NCBI GenBank assembly: GCA_020725885.1
Contig: DYEA01000007.1
Coordinates: 186,001-250,000, forward strand
Origin: Slackia sp.
GTDB taxonomy: Bacteria > Actinomycetota > Coriobacteriia > Anaerosomatales > Anaerosomataceae
Reading direction: 5' to 3'
Length of the DNA: 64,000 nt
Shown: piece after piece, positions 26,151 to 35,686 of the stretch
How the letters are laid out: every line of letters starts with the position of its first letter
How positions within the stretch are numbered: position 1 is the first letter of the stretch
Translations under genes and position numbers: made by a program
The notes under the pieces: model-generated
Told to the model about the DNA's origin: nothing
The model's input: the letters and a program-made list of their open reading frames with translations, nothing else
The model's database searches: none

Positions 26151-27437
26151 TCACGGCACGGCAGGCGCGATGACCTGCCGTGCAGCCTGCTGCGGGCCGC
26201 CGAACAGACGCCGCCAGGCGCGGGCGACCCACACGCTCAACCGTTCATACCACGCGGGCGCCTCGACGTCGCCAGCGGCGACGACCGGCACCTGCGCCAC
26301 GAGCGTATCCCCTTGCAGTATCCCGAGCGTCCCGACGCGCTCGCCGCGCCGCACCGGGGCGTCGACCGCGGCCGGCACCGTCACGGTGGTCTCGAGAGGC
26401 CCCTCGAGGTCGAAGACGGCGGTCGACGTCGTCTCAGCGACCACCGCCGGGACGGCCACGTCCAGGTAGTCCCGCACCGGCAGCGCGGCGACCGTCGTGC
26501 CAGCGGAGGCGACCTGCCTTCGCCGGTAATGCTCGAACCCCCAGTCGAGCAACGCGCGCGCCTCTGCGAACCGCTCCGACTCGCTTCGCGTGCCGAGGAC
26601 GACGCAGACCAGAGAGACCCCGTCTCGTTCGGCGGACGCCACCAAACAGTACCCGGCCTTGTTCGTCCACCCGGTCTTCACACCCGTGGCGCCCGGATAT
26701 CGGCCGATGAGCTTGTTCGAGTTCTCGAACCGGCGCTCCCCGCGCTCGCCGACGAGCGCCATCGACGGCATTCCCACGATGCGCCGGAACTCCGGGATCT
26801 GCAGCGCGTACCTCGCAAGCGTCGCCAGATCGCGGGCGCTGGTGTGGTGGCCTGGCTCGTCCAGCCCGTGCGGATTCGTGAACTGCGTTTCCCGCAAGTC
26901 GAGCTCGCGGGCTTTCTCGTTCATCTTCTCCACAAACGCCGCCTGCGACCCGGCGACGTGCTCGGCGAGCGCGGTCGCAGCGTCGTTGCCCGAGTGGACG
27001 AGCATCGCCTCCAGGAGGCTGCGGACCGTGTACGACTCGCCAGGCAGCAGCCCGGCCTCGGACTCGCCGACGGCGTCCGCTGCAGCCGTCACCCGCACGC
27101 GCTCCTCAAGGTCAGCGACGGACTCGAGCACCACGACGGCCGTCATGATCTTCGTCGTGCTCGCCATCGCTCGCGGGGCGTCAGCGGCGCGCGACCACAG
27201 CTCGCGCCCGTCGGCAGTCACCAGGACCCCTGCTGGCATGTCGAGGTCAGGAGCCGCTGCCGACCACGCCGAACGCTCGGCCAACGGGACGCCGGCGACC
27301 CTGTCGGACGGGCGGACGGCGCCCGACGCGACGGTGGCGCTCGTCGCGACGAAGGCGGCTCCCGCGAACAGCAACGCGACGGCGAGCCGCCGCAATGCGG
27401 CTCGCCGTCGATACCGAGTGTCAAGCCAGGATGTCAC
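26151..27437 (-). CDS. Serine-type D-Ala-D-Ala carboxypeptidase (penicillin-binding protein 5/DacA family)
   Basis: This 428-residue protein has a signal peptide, the catalytic STTK at 93-96, SGN at 149-151 and KTG at 254-256. A beta-rich PBP5_C-like domain follows, and an amphipathic tail (WVARAWRRLFGG) would rest on the membrane. It trims D-Ala from peptidoglycan stems. The start is GTG 27437. A TACAAT -10 lies seven bases upstream, which predicts a leaderless transcript. The gcv genes follow 20 bases later and may be cotranscribed. Confidence 0.9.
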   Translation of the reverse strand: MTSWLDTRYRRRAALRRLAVALLFAGAAFVATSATVASGAVRPSDRVAGVPLAERSAWSAAAPDLDMPAGVLVTADGRELWSRAADAPRAMASTTKIMTAVVVLESVADLEERVRVTAAADAVGESEAGLLPGESYTVRSLLEAMLVHSGNDAATALAEHVAGSQAAFVEKMNEKARELDLRETQFTNPHGLDEPGHHTSARDLATLARYALQIPEFRRIVGMPSMALVGERGERRFENSNKLIGRYPGATGVKTGWTNKAGYCLVASAERDGVSLVCVVLGTRSESERFAEARALLDWGFEHYRRRQVASAGTTVAALPVRDYLDVAVPAVVAETTSTAVFDLEGPLETTVTVPAAVDAPVRRGERVGTLGILQGDTLVAQVPVVAAGDVEAPAWYERLSVWVARAWRRLFGGPQQAARQVIAPAVP

Positions 27438-27444
27438 AACGCCG

Positions 27445-27450
27445 ATTGTA
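27445..27450 (-). promoter_or_regulatory. -10 box giving a likely leaderless D,D-carboxypeptidase mRNA
   Basis: TACAAT on the minus strand ends seven bases before the GTG at 27437. Transcription would begin at or next to the start codon. No -35 element is clear. Confidence 0.5.
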
Positions 27451-27476
27451 TCGGAGTGAACGCCCTCCGCATCCGG

Positions 27477-27482
27477 TATACT
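27477..27482 (+). promoter_or_regulatory. -10 candidate upstream of the pilin-like gene
   Basis: TATACT lies 31 bases before the ATG at 27514; no clear -35 is present. It is divergent from the carboxypeptidase promoter. Confidence 0.4.
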
Positions 27483-27513
27483 CGTCCCGGCCGCTACGAA
27501 CGGGGGTGGGAAT

Positions 27514-27858
27514 ATGGGCGTCGTGGAACGCCGCAGGCGCGATGACGGATTCACGCTCACTGAGATGATGGCGGTGCTCGTCGTCATCGGCATCCTGGCG
27601 CTGATCGCCATCGCGTCGTACACCGGGGCATCGAACCGTGCTGCGGCGGCGGCCTGCTACGAGAACCAGCGGACCATCGAGTCGGCGATTCCCGTCTACA
27701 TGTCGCTCAACAACGGCCAGAAGCCGGCCACGATCGACGATCTCGAGCCCTACGTGCGCACCTGGGCGAACGTGACCCACTGCCCGGCCGATAGAGACAC
27801 GACCCTCACGCTCGATCCCGTGACCCTCAAGGTGTCGTGCCCACTGCATCCCCGGTGA
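27514..27858 (+). CDS. Type IV pilin-like protein (prepilin peptidase substrate)
   Basis: This 114-residue protein has a class III signal: a short basic leader MGVVERRRRDDG, then FTLTEMMAVLVVIGILALIA. Glu is at +5 from the predicted cleavage site G/F. The C-terminal domain has a Cys pair (residues near 53 and 90, possibly also 108) and is short, as in ComGC/minor pilins or pseudopilins. No pilus assembly gene sits next to it in the window. A GGDEF-like gene follows 33 bases downstream. Confidence 0.85.
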   Translation: MGVVERRRRDDGFTLTEMMAVLVVIGILALIAIASYTGASNRAAAAACYENQRTIESAIPVYMSLNNGQKPATIDDLEPYVRTWANVTHCPADRDTTLTLDPVTLKVSCPLHPR

Positions 27859-27891
27859 GAGCCATTCCGTGTCCCTGAAGGAGGTCTGATC

Positions 27892-28719
27892 GTGAAGTAC
27901 TCGCGTTTCGAGACCCTCGTCATCACCCTTGGCGCCGCCGTCGTCGCAGCGAGCGTGCTCGTGCCGCGCGACGCCGTGTTGCAGTGGCCTGAGCTGGTCG
28001 CCCAAGTGCTCCTGTTCTTGACGTTCGCGGCCGCGGCCCACTGGGGACGGAACGGGGGCTCGATCGTCGCGGCCGCCTCGGCGCTTGTGTACGTGCTGAC
28101 ACGCGTGCCGCTGCTTGCAGACCAAGGACTGACGAATGACGTCGCTGGAGCGCTGCTGGCACGGCTCGCGGCTTTCGCGGTCGTCGGCATCGTCGGCGGC
28201 GAGCTGTTCGGGCGGATCAAGTACTTCCTTGCGCGCGTCGACGGCTCGATCATGCTCGACGAGTACACGCAGGTGTACAACCGCCGCTACTGCTCGCAGG
28301 CGTTGCGGAACGCCATCGCCCAGTACCAGCGCTACCAGACCCCGTACTCCGTCGTGCTGCTGTCGCTCTCGCCGGCGCTGTTCGCGGAGCTGCGCCCCAC
28401 CCGCCAGCACGCGCTGCTGAAGTCGGTCGCCGGCCACATCCGCAGCGACATCAGGCTCGTCGACGACGTCGGCTACCTCGGCGACGGCCGCTACCTGCTG
28501 ATGCTGCCGAACACGCCGAAGTCAGGCGCGGAAGTCGCAGCCGACCGCGTCCGGGCCGGCGTGCGCGATCTGATCGGCGCCAAAGACGAGTCCGTCTCAG
28601 CGACGGTGCTCGGAGTGGCGGAGGACGCCAGCGCGATCTGCGAGCTGGCACGGTCGCTCGAGCCGCAGGCGCCCCCACGGCTCGACGACGTGTGCGCGAG
28701 CGCCCCGGAGCAGGCTTAG
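27892..28719 (+). CDS. Membrane protein with a degenerate GGDEF domain
   Basis: Four or so hydrophobic helices span residues 5-110. A GGDEF-like domain follows: DEYTQVYNRRYCSQAL (like the DxLTgLxNRR start) and RLVDDVGYLGDGRYLLMLPN. The GGDEF signature reads LGDGRYL, so the metal and GTP-binding residues are lost and diguanylate cyclase activity is unlikely. It may bind a nucleotide or act as a scaffold. It follows the pilin-like gene, suggesting a role in surface structures. Confidence 0.8.
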   Translation: MKYSRFETLVITLGAAVVAASVLVPRDAVLQWPELVAQVLLFLTFAAAAHWGRNGGSIVAAASALVYVLTRVPLLADQGLTNDVAGALLARLAAFAVVGIVGGELFGRIKYFLARVDGSIMLDEYTQVYNRRYCSQALRNAIAQYQRYQTPYSVVLLSLSPALFAELRPTRQHALLKSVAGHIRSDIRLVDDVGYLGDGRYLLMLPNTPKSGAEVAADRVRAGVRDLIGAKDESVSATVLGVAEDASAICELARSLEPQAPPRLDDVCASAPEQA

Positions 28720-29147
28720 TCCAACTCGTACAACGTCGAGGCCTCGGCCAACGCGACCCCTGCCCGCTCGAGCGCCTGGCGCGCACGCTCCGGCTCGTCG
28801 ACCCGCAGGATGTCGACCGCCTTGTCGCCGCTCGGCTCGACGAAGCAGTACGCGTACTCGACGTTGATGCCCTCGGCCTGCAGGGCCTCGAGGACGTCAG
28901 CAAGCCCGCCGGGCCTGTCAGGCACCTCGACGGCGAGCACCTCGGCGATCGAGGCGCCGAACCCGGCGTCGTCGAGCACCTGCACCGCGCGCCGCGGCAT
29001 GTCGCAGATGATGCGGACGACCCCGAACTCCGAGGTATCTGCGACCATCAGCGCACGCATGTTGATGCCTGCGTCACCGAGCACCCGCGTGAGCTCGGCA
29101 AGCCGCCCGGCCGTGTTCTCCAGGAAGACGCTGACCTGCTCGACCAT
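28716..29147 (-). CDS. ACT domain protein (tandem ACT), second copy
   Basis: This 143-residue protein repeats the tandem ACT layout of the protein at 12456-12899: QVSVFLENTAGRLAELTRVL, then AVEVPDRPGGLADVLEAL. The ATG shares its base with the TGA of the upstream ligase. It converges with the GGDEF gene, the two stops overlapping by four bases. Confidence 0.85.
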   Translation of the reverse strand: MVEQVSVFLENTAGRLAELTRVLGDAGINMRALMVADTSEFGVVRIICDMPRRAVQVLDDAGFGASIAEVLAVEVPDRPGGLADVLEALQAEGINVEYAYCFVEPSGDKAVDILRVDEPERARQALERAGVALAEASTLYELD

Positions 29148-30454
29148 CACGCCGTCCCCCCTTCGTTCCGCAAGTCGAGGACCCGCTTCGCCTTGCCCTC
29201 GCTGCGCTGGATCGACTTCGGCTCCACCAATTTGACGTCGATCGAGATGGCGAGCGCAGACGCGATCTCCTGCGCGACCGTGCGCCTGAGCGCCTCGAGC
29301 GCCTTGACCTCGTCGAAGGCGATGTCGGGCGCCACCTCGACGTGGACCTCGACGTGGTCCATGACGCCCCGCTTCGTGAGCACGACCTGGTAATGCGGCG
29401 CGACGCCCGGGATGCCGGTGAGCACCTGCTCGATCTGGCTCGGGAAGACGTTGACGCCGCGGATGATGAGCATGTCGTCCGTGCGACCGGAGACCCGCTC
29501 CATGCGCCGGAAGGTGCGCCCGCACGCGCACTCGCCCGGCACGATGCGGGAGATGTCGCGCGTCCGGTAGCGGATGACCGGGATGCCCTCTTTCGTGATC
29601 GTCGTGAAGACGACCTCGCCTTGCTCCCCGTCCGGCACGGGTTCGAGAGTCTCCGGGTCGATGATCTCGACGATGAAGTGGTCCTCGTTGACGTGCAGGC
29701 CGTTCTTGTGGAGGCACTCCGACGCGACGCCCGGGCCGAGCACCTCGGACAGCCCGTAGATGTCGATCGCGACGATGCCCAGCGTCTCTTCGATCTGCCG
29801 GCGCATGTTCTCGCTCCACGGCTCGGCTCCGAACACGCCGAAGCGAAGCGGCAGCTCGCGCGGGTCGATCCCCATCTCGAGCGCCGTCTCCCCGATGAGC
29901 AGCGCGTACGACGGGGTCGCGCCGAGGCCGGTCACGCCGAAGTCCTTGAGGATCTGGACCTGGCGCTTCGTGTTGCCGCCCGAGATCGGGATGGTCGTCG
30001 CGCCCAGCCGCTCGCTGCCGTAGTGCACCCCGAGGCCGCCCGTGAACAGGCCGTAGCCGTAGCTCACCTGGATGACGTCGTCCGGCGTCGCCCCAGCGCA
30101 GACGAGCGTGCGGGCCATGAGGTCGGCCCACCGGTCGATGTCGCCCTTCGTGTAGCCGACGACCGTGATCTGGCCCGTCGTCCCCGATGACGCGTGCACG
30201 CGGACGATGTCACGCAGCGGCGCAGCGAACATGCCGTACGGGTACGCGGCTCGCAGGTCGTCTTTGACCGTGAACGGCAGCCGCCGCAAGTCGTCGAGCG
30301 ACTGCACGTCGCCCGGCTTGACGCCGGCCTCGTCGAACTTGCGCGTGTAGAGCGGCACGGACGCGTACACGCGCTCGAGCGTGTCGCGCAGCCGCTCGAG
30401 CTGGAGCGCCTCCAGACGCGAGCGCTCCATGGCTTCGAACTCGGGCTGGTACAC
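29147..30454 (-). CDS. paaK: Phenylacetate-CoA ligase family protein, second copy
   Basis: This 435-residue ligase has [10 protein letters not shown] near residue 88, [12 protein letters not shown] near 238 and [20 protein letters not shown] near 325. Its N-terminus [21 protein letters not shown] matches PaaK. Together with its ACT partner it copies the paaK/ACT pairing at 6.5-12.9 kb, though without iorAB. The GTG start at 30454 follows AAAGGGGAGC. It is 33 bases after the VanW stop. Confidence 0.92.
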   Translation of the reverse strand: MYQPEFEAMERSRLEALQLERLRDTLERVYASVPLYTRKFDEAGVKPGDVQSLDDLRRLPFTVKDDLRAAYPYGMFAAPLRDIVRVHASSGTTGQITVVGYTKGDIDRWADLMARTLVCAGATPDDVIQVSYGYGLFTGGLGVHYGSERLGATTIPISGGNTKRQVQILKDFGVTGLGATPSYALLIGETALEMGIDPRELPLRFGVFGAEPWSENMRRQIEETLGIVAIDIYGLSEVLGPGVASECLHKNGLHVNEDHFIVEIIDPETLEPVPDGEQGEVVFTTITKEGIPVIRYRTRDISRIVPGECACGRTFRRMERVSGRTDDMLIIRGVNVFPSQIEQVLTGIPGVAPHYQVVLTKRGVMDHVEVHVEVAPDIAFDEVKALEALRRTVAQEIASALAISIDVKLVEPKSIQRSEGKAKRVLDLRNEGGTA

Positions 30455-30472
30455 CCCGCTCCCCTTTCCCCT

Positions 30473-30493
30473 CCCTGACCGCCTCGGTCAGGG
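30473..30493 (-). other. Perfect nine-base-pair hairpin overlapping the VanW stop codon
   Basis: CCCTGACCG and CGGTCAGGG pair around a three-base loop and include the VanW TGA. No T-tract follows on the minus strand, and the hairpin sits close to the ribosome binding site of the second paaK, so it may affect that gene's translation. Confidence 0.4.
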
Positions 30494-32359
30494 TCCCGTG
30501 GTCGTGGAGGTCGACGGCGTGGAGGATACCACCTTGGTCCCGACGCGCACGACCTCCTCCGCCGGCCGGTACACGGACTTGAAGGTGTCCTTGCGGATGA
30601 CGGCGCCGTCCTTCTTGACGATCCGCGTCACGATGACGGAGCGCCCCTTGACGCCCTTCTCCTCGATGACCCGCGTGCCCACCGGCAGCGTCGGATCCTT
30701 GACCTCCCGCACGGGATAGTCCTTGAGGTCGAAGAAGTCGCTCGTGGTGTAGCTCACCTCGTAGCCGGGATCGGTGCCGTACAGCGAGATGGTCACGGTC
30801 GACGAGGTGTACGACGTGGCGATGAGGATCCAGTGCTCGGTGTCGTTGCGGAACTTGAAGTCAGGCCCGCCCCACGACACCGTGGCGTCCCTGCCCTTCG
30901 GGTAGTGGCTGATGTAGAGGGAGTGGTTGTGCCGCTCCACAACCGGCAGGCCTGAGAAGAAGACGGTGTTGAAGATGGTCGTGCCGACCTGGCACACGCC
31001 GCCGCCCAATTGCGGCACCAGCTTGCCGTTGACGATGGCGTTGGCCTCCTGGTAGCCCTTCTCGGCGGTCCGCGGCCCGATGGTCTCGTTGAACGAAAAC
31101 ACGCCGCCAGGCGGCACGAGCGTCCCGTCGAGCGCGTCTGCCAGCAGGTGGATGTTGTTCACGCGCGGCTTGTTGGACGGCGAGTAGTCGGTCGTGTAGG
31201 TCGCGATCCGCTCCTTGATGCCCATCTGCTTGGCGTCTTCGGTGGTGATCTCCGGCTCGACGCGCCGCATCGGCAGGTCCACCACGCGCTCTCCGTCCCC
31301 GGTGAGCGCCGCGAGCGCCGTCTTGGAGAACGCCTCCGCGTCGAGCGCGAGCCCGTCTTGCGAGGGAACGATGGTGACCGCGCCCTTCGAGACCTTGAAC
31401 GACGCGTCTTTCGCCGGCTTGCCGACCGAGCCGACGATCGGCGTGAGCGTCCGGGACACCTCGTCGCTCGCGAGGTAGCACTCGAGCACGGAGTCCGCAG
31501 AAGCGGTGGATTCGGCACGCCTGAACGCGAGCCACTTCGCGATGGACGCGGGTTCGACCGACCACGTGGACGTCTCGTAGCGCACCACGAGCGGCGCGCT
31601 CAGCGCACGCTTCGCGGCAGCGAGGGCGTCTTGGGCCCCCTCGTCTTGGACGGCCGCCTTCACCGGCACGAGGTCCAGCCGCACCACGCGCTCGTCGCTC
31701 GCGAGCGCACGGGCGATGGCGTCGCGTGCCGCCACGCGGTCCACGCCGAGGCCGTCTTTCGCCGGAACAAGCCTCGCCTCGATGCCGACGACCTCGACGG
31801 ACGCATCTGCCGCTGGACTGCCGACGGAGGCGTCGATGGCGTCGAGCAGCCCGTCGAGCGCAGCGTCGTCCACGCGGACGCGCAACGCCACGCGCTCCGC
31901 GCCGAACCAGGCGAACAGGCGCTCCTTGACCGATCGGGCGACGTTGCCCGAGCGACCGATCCGGTAGGCCGCCTGCGCGAGCGCTGTCGCGTCGACCGAG
32001 CCCCCGACCTCTTGCGCCGTGATCTTCCACTGCTCGTCGCCCGCCTCGAGGACCACCTCGCGGCCGAGCACGTCGGTCGCGCCGCTCGCGATTGCTCCTG
32101 CGGCCTCCTCGACCGTCATGCCGCCGACCGAGACGCCGTCAACGCGCACGCCTGGATGGATGCGGCCAGCCGAAGCCGCCGCGTCCACGGCGATTCCGAG
32201 CACGAGCACCGCCGCGACGGCTGCCGCGGCCAGCGCGGCAGGGCGGGACGCCACAGTCCGCCACCAACTGCTCGCGGCACGAGCGTTGCGCGCGCTGCGC
32301 CGCGCCCGCGGCTGCTCAGGCGTAGGCTGCGTCGTATCGGTGTCGAGTGTTTCGCTCAT
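30488..32359 (-). CDS. VanW family membrane-anchored protein with G5 domain
   Basis: This 623-residue protein has a basic cytoplasmic N-terminus, one membrane helix (about residues 40-65), two PG-binding-4 type repeats, then a VanW domain (NNIHLLADALDGTLVPPG, SFNETIGPRTAEKGYQEA and the GGGVCQVGTTIFN motif). It ends with a G5 domain (VREVKDPTLPVGTRV...). This is the YoaR layout and points to an extracellular peptidoglycan-associated role of unknown chemistry. Start ATG 32359 is chosen because the frame upstream has no ribosome binding site. Confidence 0.88.
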   Translation of the reverse strand: MSETLDTDTTQPTPEQPRARRSARNARAASSWWRTVASRPAALAAAAVAAVLVLGIAVDAAASAGRIHPGVRVDGVSVGGMTVEEAAGAIASGATDVLGREVVLEAGDEQWKITAQEVGGSVDATALAQAAYRIGRSGNVARSVKERLFAWFGAERVALRVRVDDAALDGLLDAIDASVGSPAADASVEVVGIEARLVPAKDGLGVDRVAARDAIARALASDERVVRLDLVPVKAAVQDEGAQDALAAAKRALSAPLVVRYETSTWSVEPASIAKWLAFRRAESTASADSVLECYLASDEVSRTLTPIVGSVGKPAKDASFKVSKGAVTIVPSQDGLALDAEAFSKTALAALTGDGERVVDLPMRRVEPEITTEDAKQMGIKERIATYTTDYSPSNKPRVNNIHLLADALDGTLVPPGGVFSFNETIGPRTAEKGYQEANAIVNGKLVPQLGGGVCQVGTTIFNTVFFSGLPVVERHNHSLYISHYPKGRDATVSWGGPDFKFRNDTEHWILIATSYTSSTVTISLYGTDPGYEVSYTTSDFFDLKDYPVREVKDPTLPVGTRVIEEKGVKGRSVIVTRIVKKDGAVIRKDTFKSVYRPAEEVVRVGTKVVSSTPSTSTTTGP

Positions 32360-32408
32360 GCGGCGGGATACCTCGCATGCGTCGGATGCGGACGAGAATC
32401 GTCGCAGC

Positions 32409-32434
32409 AGTATACCTGAGACGGCCTCAGTCTC
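32409..32434 (-). promoter_or_regulatory. VanW gene -10 box with an overlapping inverted repeat
   Basis: TATACT (32409-32414, minus) is a -10 about 50 bases before the ATG. Just upstream lies GAGACTGAGGCCGTCTCAGG, holding two overlapping inverted repeats (CTGAG/CTCAG and GAGAC/GTCTC). It could be a regulator site between the -35 and -10. Confidence 0.4.
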
Positions 32435-32467
32435 GCTCCGCCTCGAAGCGCATGCGTTGTGCAAGCG

Positions 32468-34972
32468 TCATTCGGATCCTTCGATGGCCCGCTCGACGAT
32501 GCCGATGTAGCGGCGAACGATCTCGTCGGCCTGCTCGGCTGTGCGCCCCTCCGCGTGTACGTCCACGCTCGCCTCGGACGGATGCGGCAGCACGAGCGCC
32601 CACCCGCCGTCTTCGATGATCCGCACGCCTTCGGTCATCTCGGACTCGCGCTCCTGGCCGATCTCCGCCATCACGCGCATGACCGCGCCTTTGCGCGAGA
32701 ACGGGCACGGCACGCTCGCGTGCCGCAGGTGGAATTCCGGAAGCCCCGCCACGACGTCATCGAGGGTCGTCTCGCGCTCCTCGAGCATCTTGAGCAGCAT
32801 GCCGATGGTCATCACCGCGTCGTACGAGGCGAGGAAGTCCGGGAACACGAAGCCGCCGGTCTGCGACCCCGCGAACCCGACGTCCGGCTCGAGAGCCGCT
32901 GCGGACAAGGCACGGCGCGTCGTCCCGACCCGCACAAGACGCCGGCCCGCCCCGCAGATGTCCTCGATCACGCGTGACGCGCTCACGGGCACCGCCAGGC
33001 CCCTGCCGGTCGCGTCGGTCTTGCACCACAGGCATGCCATCGCGTGCAGCGCGGTGTTGGGGTCCAGCACGCGCCCAGATCCGGTCACCAGCGTCACGCG
33101 CTCCGCCGTCGCGTCGATCGACACGCCGAGCGCGGCGTCGAACGAGCGCACCGCGTTGGCGAGCGCGTTGATGTTCGCATCGCGCTCTTCGGGCACCACC
33201 CGCGTGCGTTCGGAGTCCACGAACGGGCGCAACGCGACGAGCTCCACGTCCCAGCCGACGGCCGCCTGCGACAGCACGAACGATGCCGGGCTGTGACCCA
33301 TGTCCACCACGACGGTCTTGCGGTGCTTCACGAGCGGAGCGCCGCCCAACGCCTCCAGCAGCCCCGCCGTGTAATACTCGAGCGCGCGCGGCGGGTACAG
33401 GATCTCGCCGACGTCTTCGAAGAACGCCCGGCGGAACTCCTGCCGGAAGTACAGACGCTCGACCTTCTTCTCCTGCCACGGCGCGATGTCGATCCCGCGC
33501 TTGTCGTAGAAGTGGATCTCGACCGTCTGCGGGTCCTTCGCGGACGAGCACACGTGGACGCCGCCCTCGCACCGCGTGTCGCGGGTGGTGAAGCGCGTCA
33601 CCGCCGGCGACGCGACGCGCAGGTCGCGGACGTGGCAGCCGGTCGCGTTCAAGCCCGCCACCACCGCCCGCTTGATCATGCGCGCAGCACGGCTCGAGTC
33701 GCGGCTCACCACGACGTGGCACTTGCTCGGCAGCAGCGTGCCGAACGCCTGCGCCGCGTGCAGCGCCACGTCGGGCGTCACGTCGATGTTCACGAGCCCG
33801 GCGATGCCGTCTGCTCCGAACAGCGAGCGCACGCCCTTCGACTCCCAGATCAGCGACGAGGAGACGATCGCGCCCGCCTCGATGCGCTTGTACGGGTAGA
33901 CCTGCACGTCGTTGTTGACGACGGCCCCGTGCCCGACCACGGTCTCGTCACCCACAGCCACGCCCGGATAGATGCGTGCCCGTGCACGGACGTCCACCTT
34001 GCGGCAGAGCACGGCTCCCTCGACGTCGGCTCCCGCCCCGACGAACGAGTCCGACCACACGATCGTGTGCGACAGCCGCGCGTCGCTGCCGATCAAGCAG
34101 TTGTCGCCGATCACGGTGTAGTCTCCGATGCGCGCGCCCTTGCGGACGCGCGCGTTCGCGCCGATGACGACCTTGTGTCCGAGCTCGACGTCGTCGTCCA
34201 CGTCGCACCCGGAGCCGTAGTACACGTCGGTCGCGCTCCGGACGCCCGGGACGTAGATGTGCGCGAGCCCGTCGAGCACGTCCCGGTGCGCCTGCACGTA
34301 CGACTCCAGGCTCCCGATGTCGCACCAGTACCCGTCGGCCACGAAGCCGTAGAGCGGATAGCCGGCGTCCATCAGCTTCGGGAACAGCTCCGAGGAGAAG
34401 TCGTACGGCCGGTCGGACGGGATGTGGTCGAACACCATCGGGTCGAGCACGTAGATGCCGGTGTTGATGGTGTCGGAGAAGACCTGGCCCCACGTCGGCT
34501 TCTCCAAGAAGCGCTGGATGCGCCCGTCTTCGTCCGTGATGACGACGCCGTACTCCAGCGGGTCGGGGACGCGCTTGAGCACGATCGTCACAGGGCCGTC
34601 GTGCGAGCGGTGGAACTCGATGGCCTGCGTGAGGTCGATGTCGGTGAGCGCGTCGCCCGAGATCACGAGGAACGGTTCGTCCCTGAGCGCCTCCTCCGCG
34701 TTCTTGACCGAGCCAGCGGTGCCGAGCGGGCTTTCCTCGATCGCGTAAGTGATGCTCATCCCCCACTCGTCGCCCTCGCCGAAGTAGTCCTCGATCACGC
34801 GGGGCATGAACGCGAGCGTGGCGACGACCTCCGTCATCCCGTGGTGCTTGACGAGGCCGAGGATGTGCTCCATCACCGGCTGGTTGAAGACCGGGACCAT
34901 CGGCTTGGGGCGCATGCTCGTGAGCGGACGAAGCCGCGTCCCCTCTCCGCCTGCCATGATCACTGCTTTCAC
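32468..34972 (-). CDS. Fused mannose-1-phosphate guanylyltransferase / degenerate phosphomannomutase
   Basis: The 834-residue protein starts with a nucleotidyltransferase ([18 protein letters not shown], then [11 protein letters not shown] and [10 protein letters not shown]). A left-handed beta-helix follows (about 250-375), then a phosphohexomutase-like half (about 385-834). The mutase half lacks key parts: the active-site TASHNP is CSSAKDP and the metal loop DxDxDR is DATAER. It therefore probably does not act as a mutase and may be regulatory. Such fusions occur in actinobacteria and cyanobacteria. Product is likely a sugar nucleotide for glycan synthesis; substrate not proven. Confidence 0.85.
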   Translation of the reverse strand: MKAVIMAGGEGTRLRPLTSMRPKPMVPVFNQPVMEHILGLVKHHGMTEVVATLAFMPRVIEDYFGEGDEWGMSITYAIEESPLGTAGSVKNAEEALRDEPFLVISGDALTDIDLTQAIEFHRSHDGPVTIVLKRVPDPLEYGVVITDEDGRIQRFLEKPTWGQVFSDTINTGIYVLDPMVFDHIPSDRPYDFSSELFPKLMDAGYPLYGFVADGYWCDIGSLESYVQAHRDVLDGLAHIYVPGVRSATDVYYGSGCDVDDDVELGHKVVIGANARVRKGARIGDYTVIGDNCLIGSDARLSHTIVWSDSFVGAGADVEGAVLCRKVDVRARARIYPGVAVGDETVVGHGAVVNNDVQVYPYKRIEAGAIVSSSLIWESKGVRSLFGADGIAGLVNIDVTPDVALHAAQAFGTLLPSKCHVVVSRDSSRAARMIKRAVVAGLNATGCHVRDLRVASPAVTRFTTRDTRCEGGVHVCSSAKDPQTVEIHFYDKRGIDIAPWQEKKVERLYFRQEFRRAFFEDVGEILYPPRALEYYTAGLLEALGGAPLVKHRKTVVVDMGHSPASFVLSQAAVGWDVELVALRPFVDSERTRVVPEERDANINALANAVRSFDAALGVSIDATAERVTLVTGSGRVLDPNTALHAMACLWCKTDATGRGLAVPVSASRVIEDICGAGRRLVRVGTTRRALSAAALEPDVGFAGSQTGGFVFPDFLASYDAVMTIGMLLKMLEERETTLDDVVAGLPEFHLRHASVPCPFSRKGAVMRVMAEIGQERESEMTEGVRIIEDGGWALVLPHPSEASVDVHAEGRTAEQADEIVRRYIGIVERAIEGSE

Positions 34973-35014
34973 CTGACGCTCCCTCCTCGAGCAGCGAAAC
35001 GTGACAGCAGACCC

Positions 35015-35686
35015 TCAGACCTCGTTTCCGCCGCGGACCGCAGCGCGCGCGTGGCGCGTGTACACGACGGCGGTCGCGAACGAAAGCACCATGCCGGCGT
35101 ACACAAGGTAGATGCCCAACGTGACAGAGCCTCCGGCCGTTCCTGGAAGCCAAGACGGGCCTCCGAGCGCGAGCCCAGAGACACGCGGCCACCCCGCGAT
35201 GAGCGACGAGAAGCCGGCGAGCAGCACCGCCGTCGTGACCTTGCCGATGTAGACGACAGGGAGCCGGATGCCCTTGTGCTCGAGCACCCACGACCCGTAC
35301 AGCAGGTACACGTCGCGCGCGACCAGCACGATGGGGATCCACAGCGGCAATTCGCCGATGACGTAGAGCCCGATGACGCCTGACGCGAGCAGAAGGCGGT
35401 CGACCAGCGGGTCGATGATTTTGCCGAGCTCGGTCACGGTGTGCGTGCGGCGCGCGATCTGCCCGTCGATCCAGTCCGTCGAGGCGGCGAGCACGTACAG
35501 ACCGAACGCCGCGACCCGGGACCGCTCGGAGCCGCTCACGAGCACGGCGAAGAAGAACGGCACGATGAGCAGCCGGAGCAGCGTGATGAGGTTGGCGACC
35601 GAGTAGATGCCGTGCCCGGCACCCGCGTGCTCGCTGCGCGCTCCGGCGCTCTCGCCCCGCGCTTCGCTCCGGCCTCGCTCTACCAC
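35015..35686 (-). CDS. pgsA: CDP-alcohol phosphatidyltransferase (PgsA family)
   Basis: This membrane protein has the full CDP-alcohol motif D-x2-DG-x2-AR-x8-G-x3-D-x3-D in DWIDGQIARR and the following GKIIDPLVD. Helices follow for the rest of the 223 residues. It makes phosphatidylglycerol phosphate or a related lipid; which one is not certain from sequence. The start is GTG 35686 with GGAGG five bases upstream, overlapping corA by seven bases. The basic N-terminal 25 residues are unusual. Confidence 0.86.
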   Translation of the reverse strand: MVERGRSEARGESAGARSEHAGAGHGIYSVANLITLLRLLIVPFFFAVLVSGSERSRVAAFGLYVLAASTDWIDGQIARRTHTVTELGKIIDPLVDRLLLASGVIGLYVIGELPLWIPIVLVARDVYLLYGSWVLEHKGIRLPVVYIGKVTTAVLLAGFSSLIAGWPRVSGLALGGPSWLPGTAGGSVTLGIYLVYAGMVLSFATAVVYTRHARAAVRGGNEV

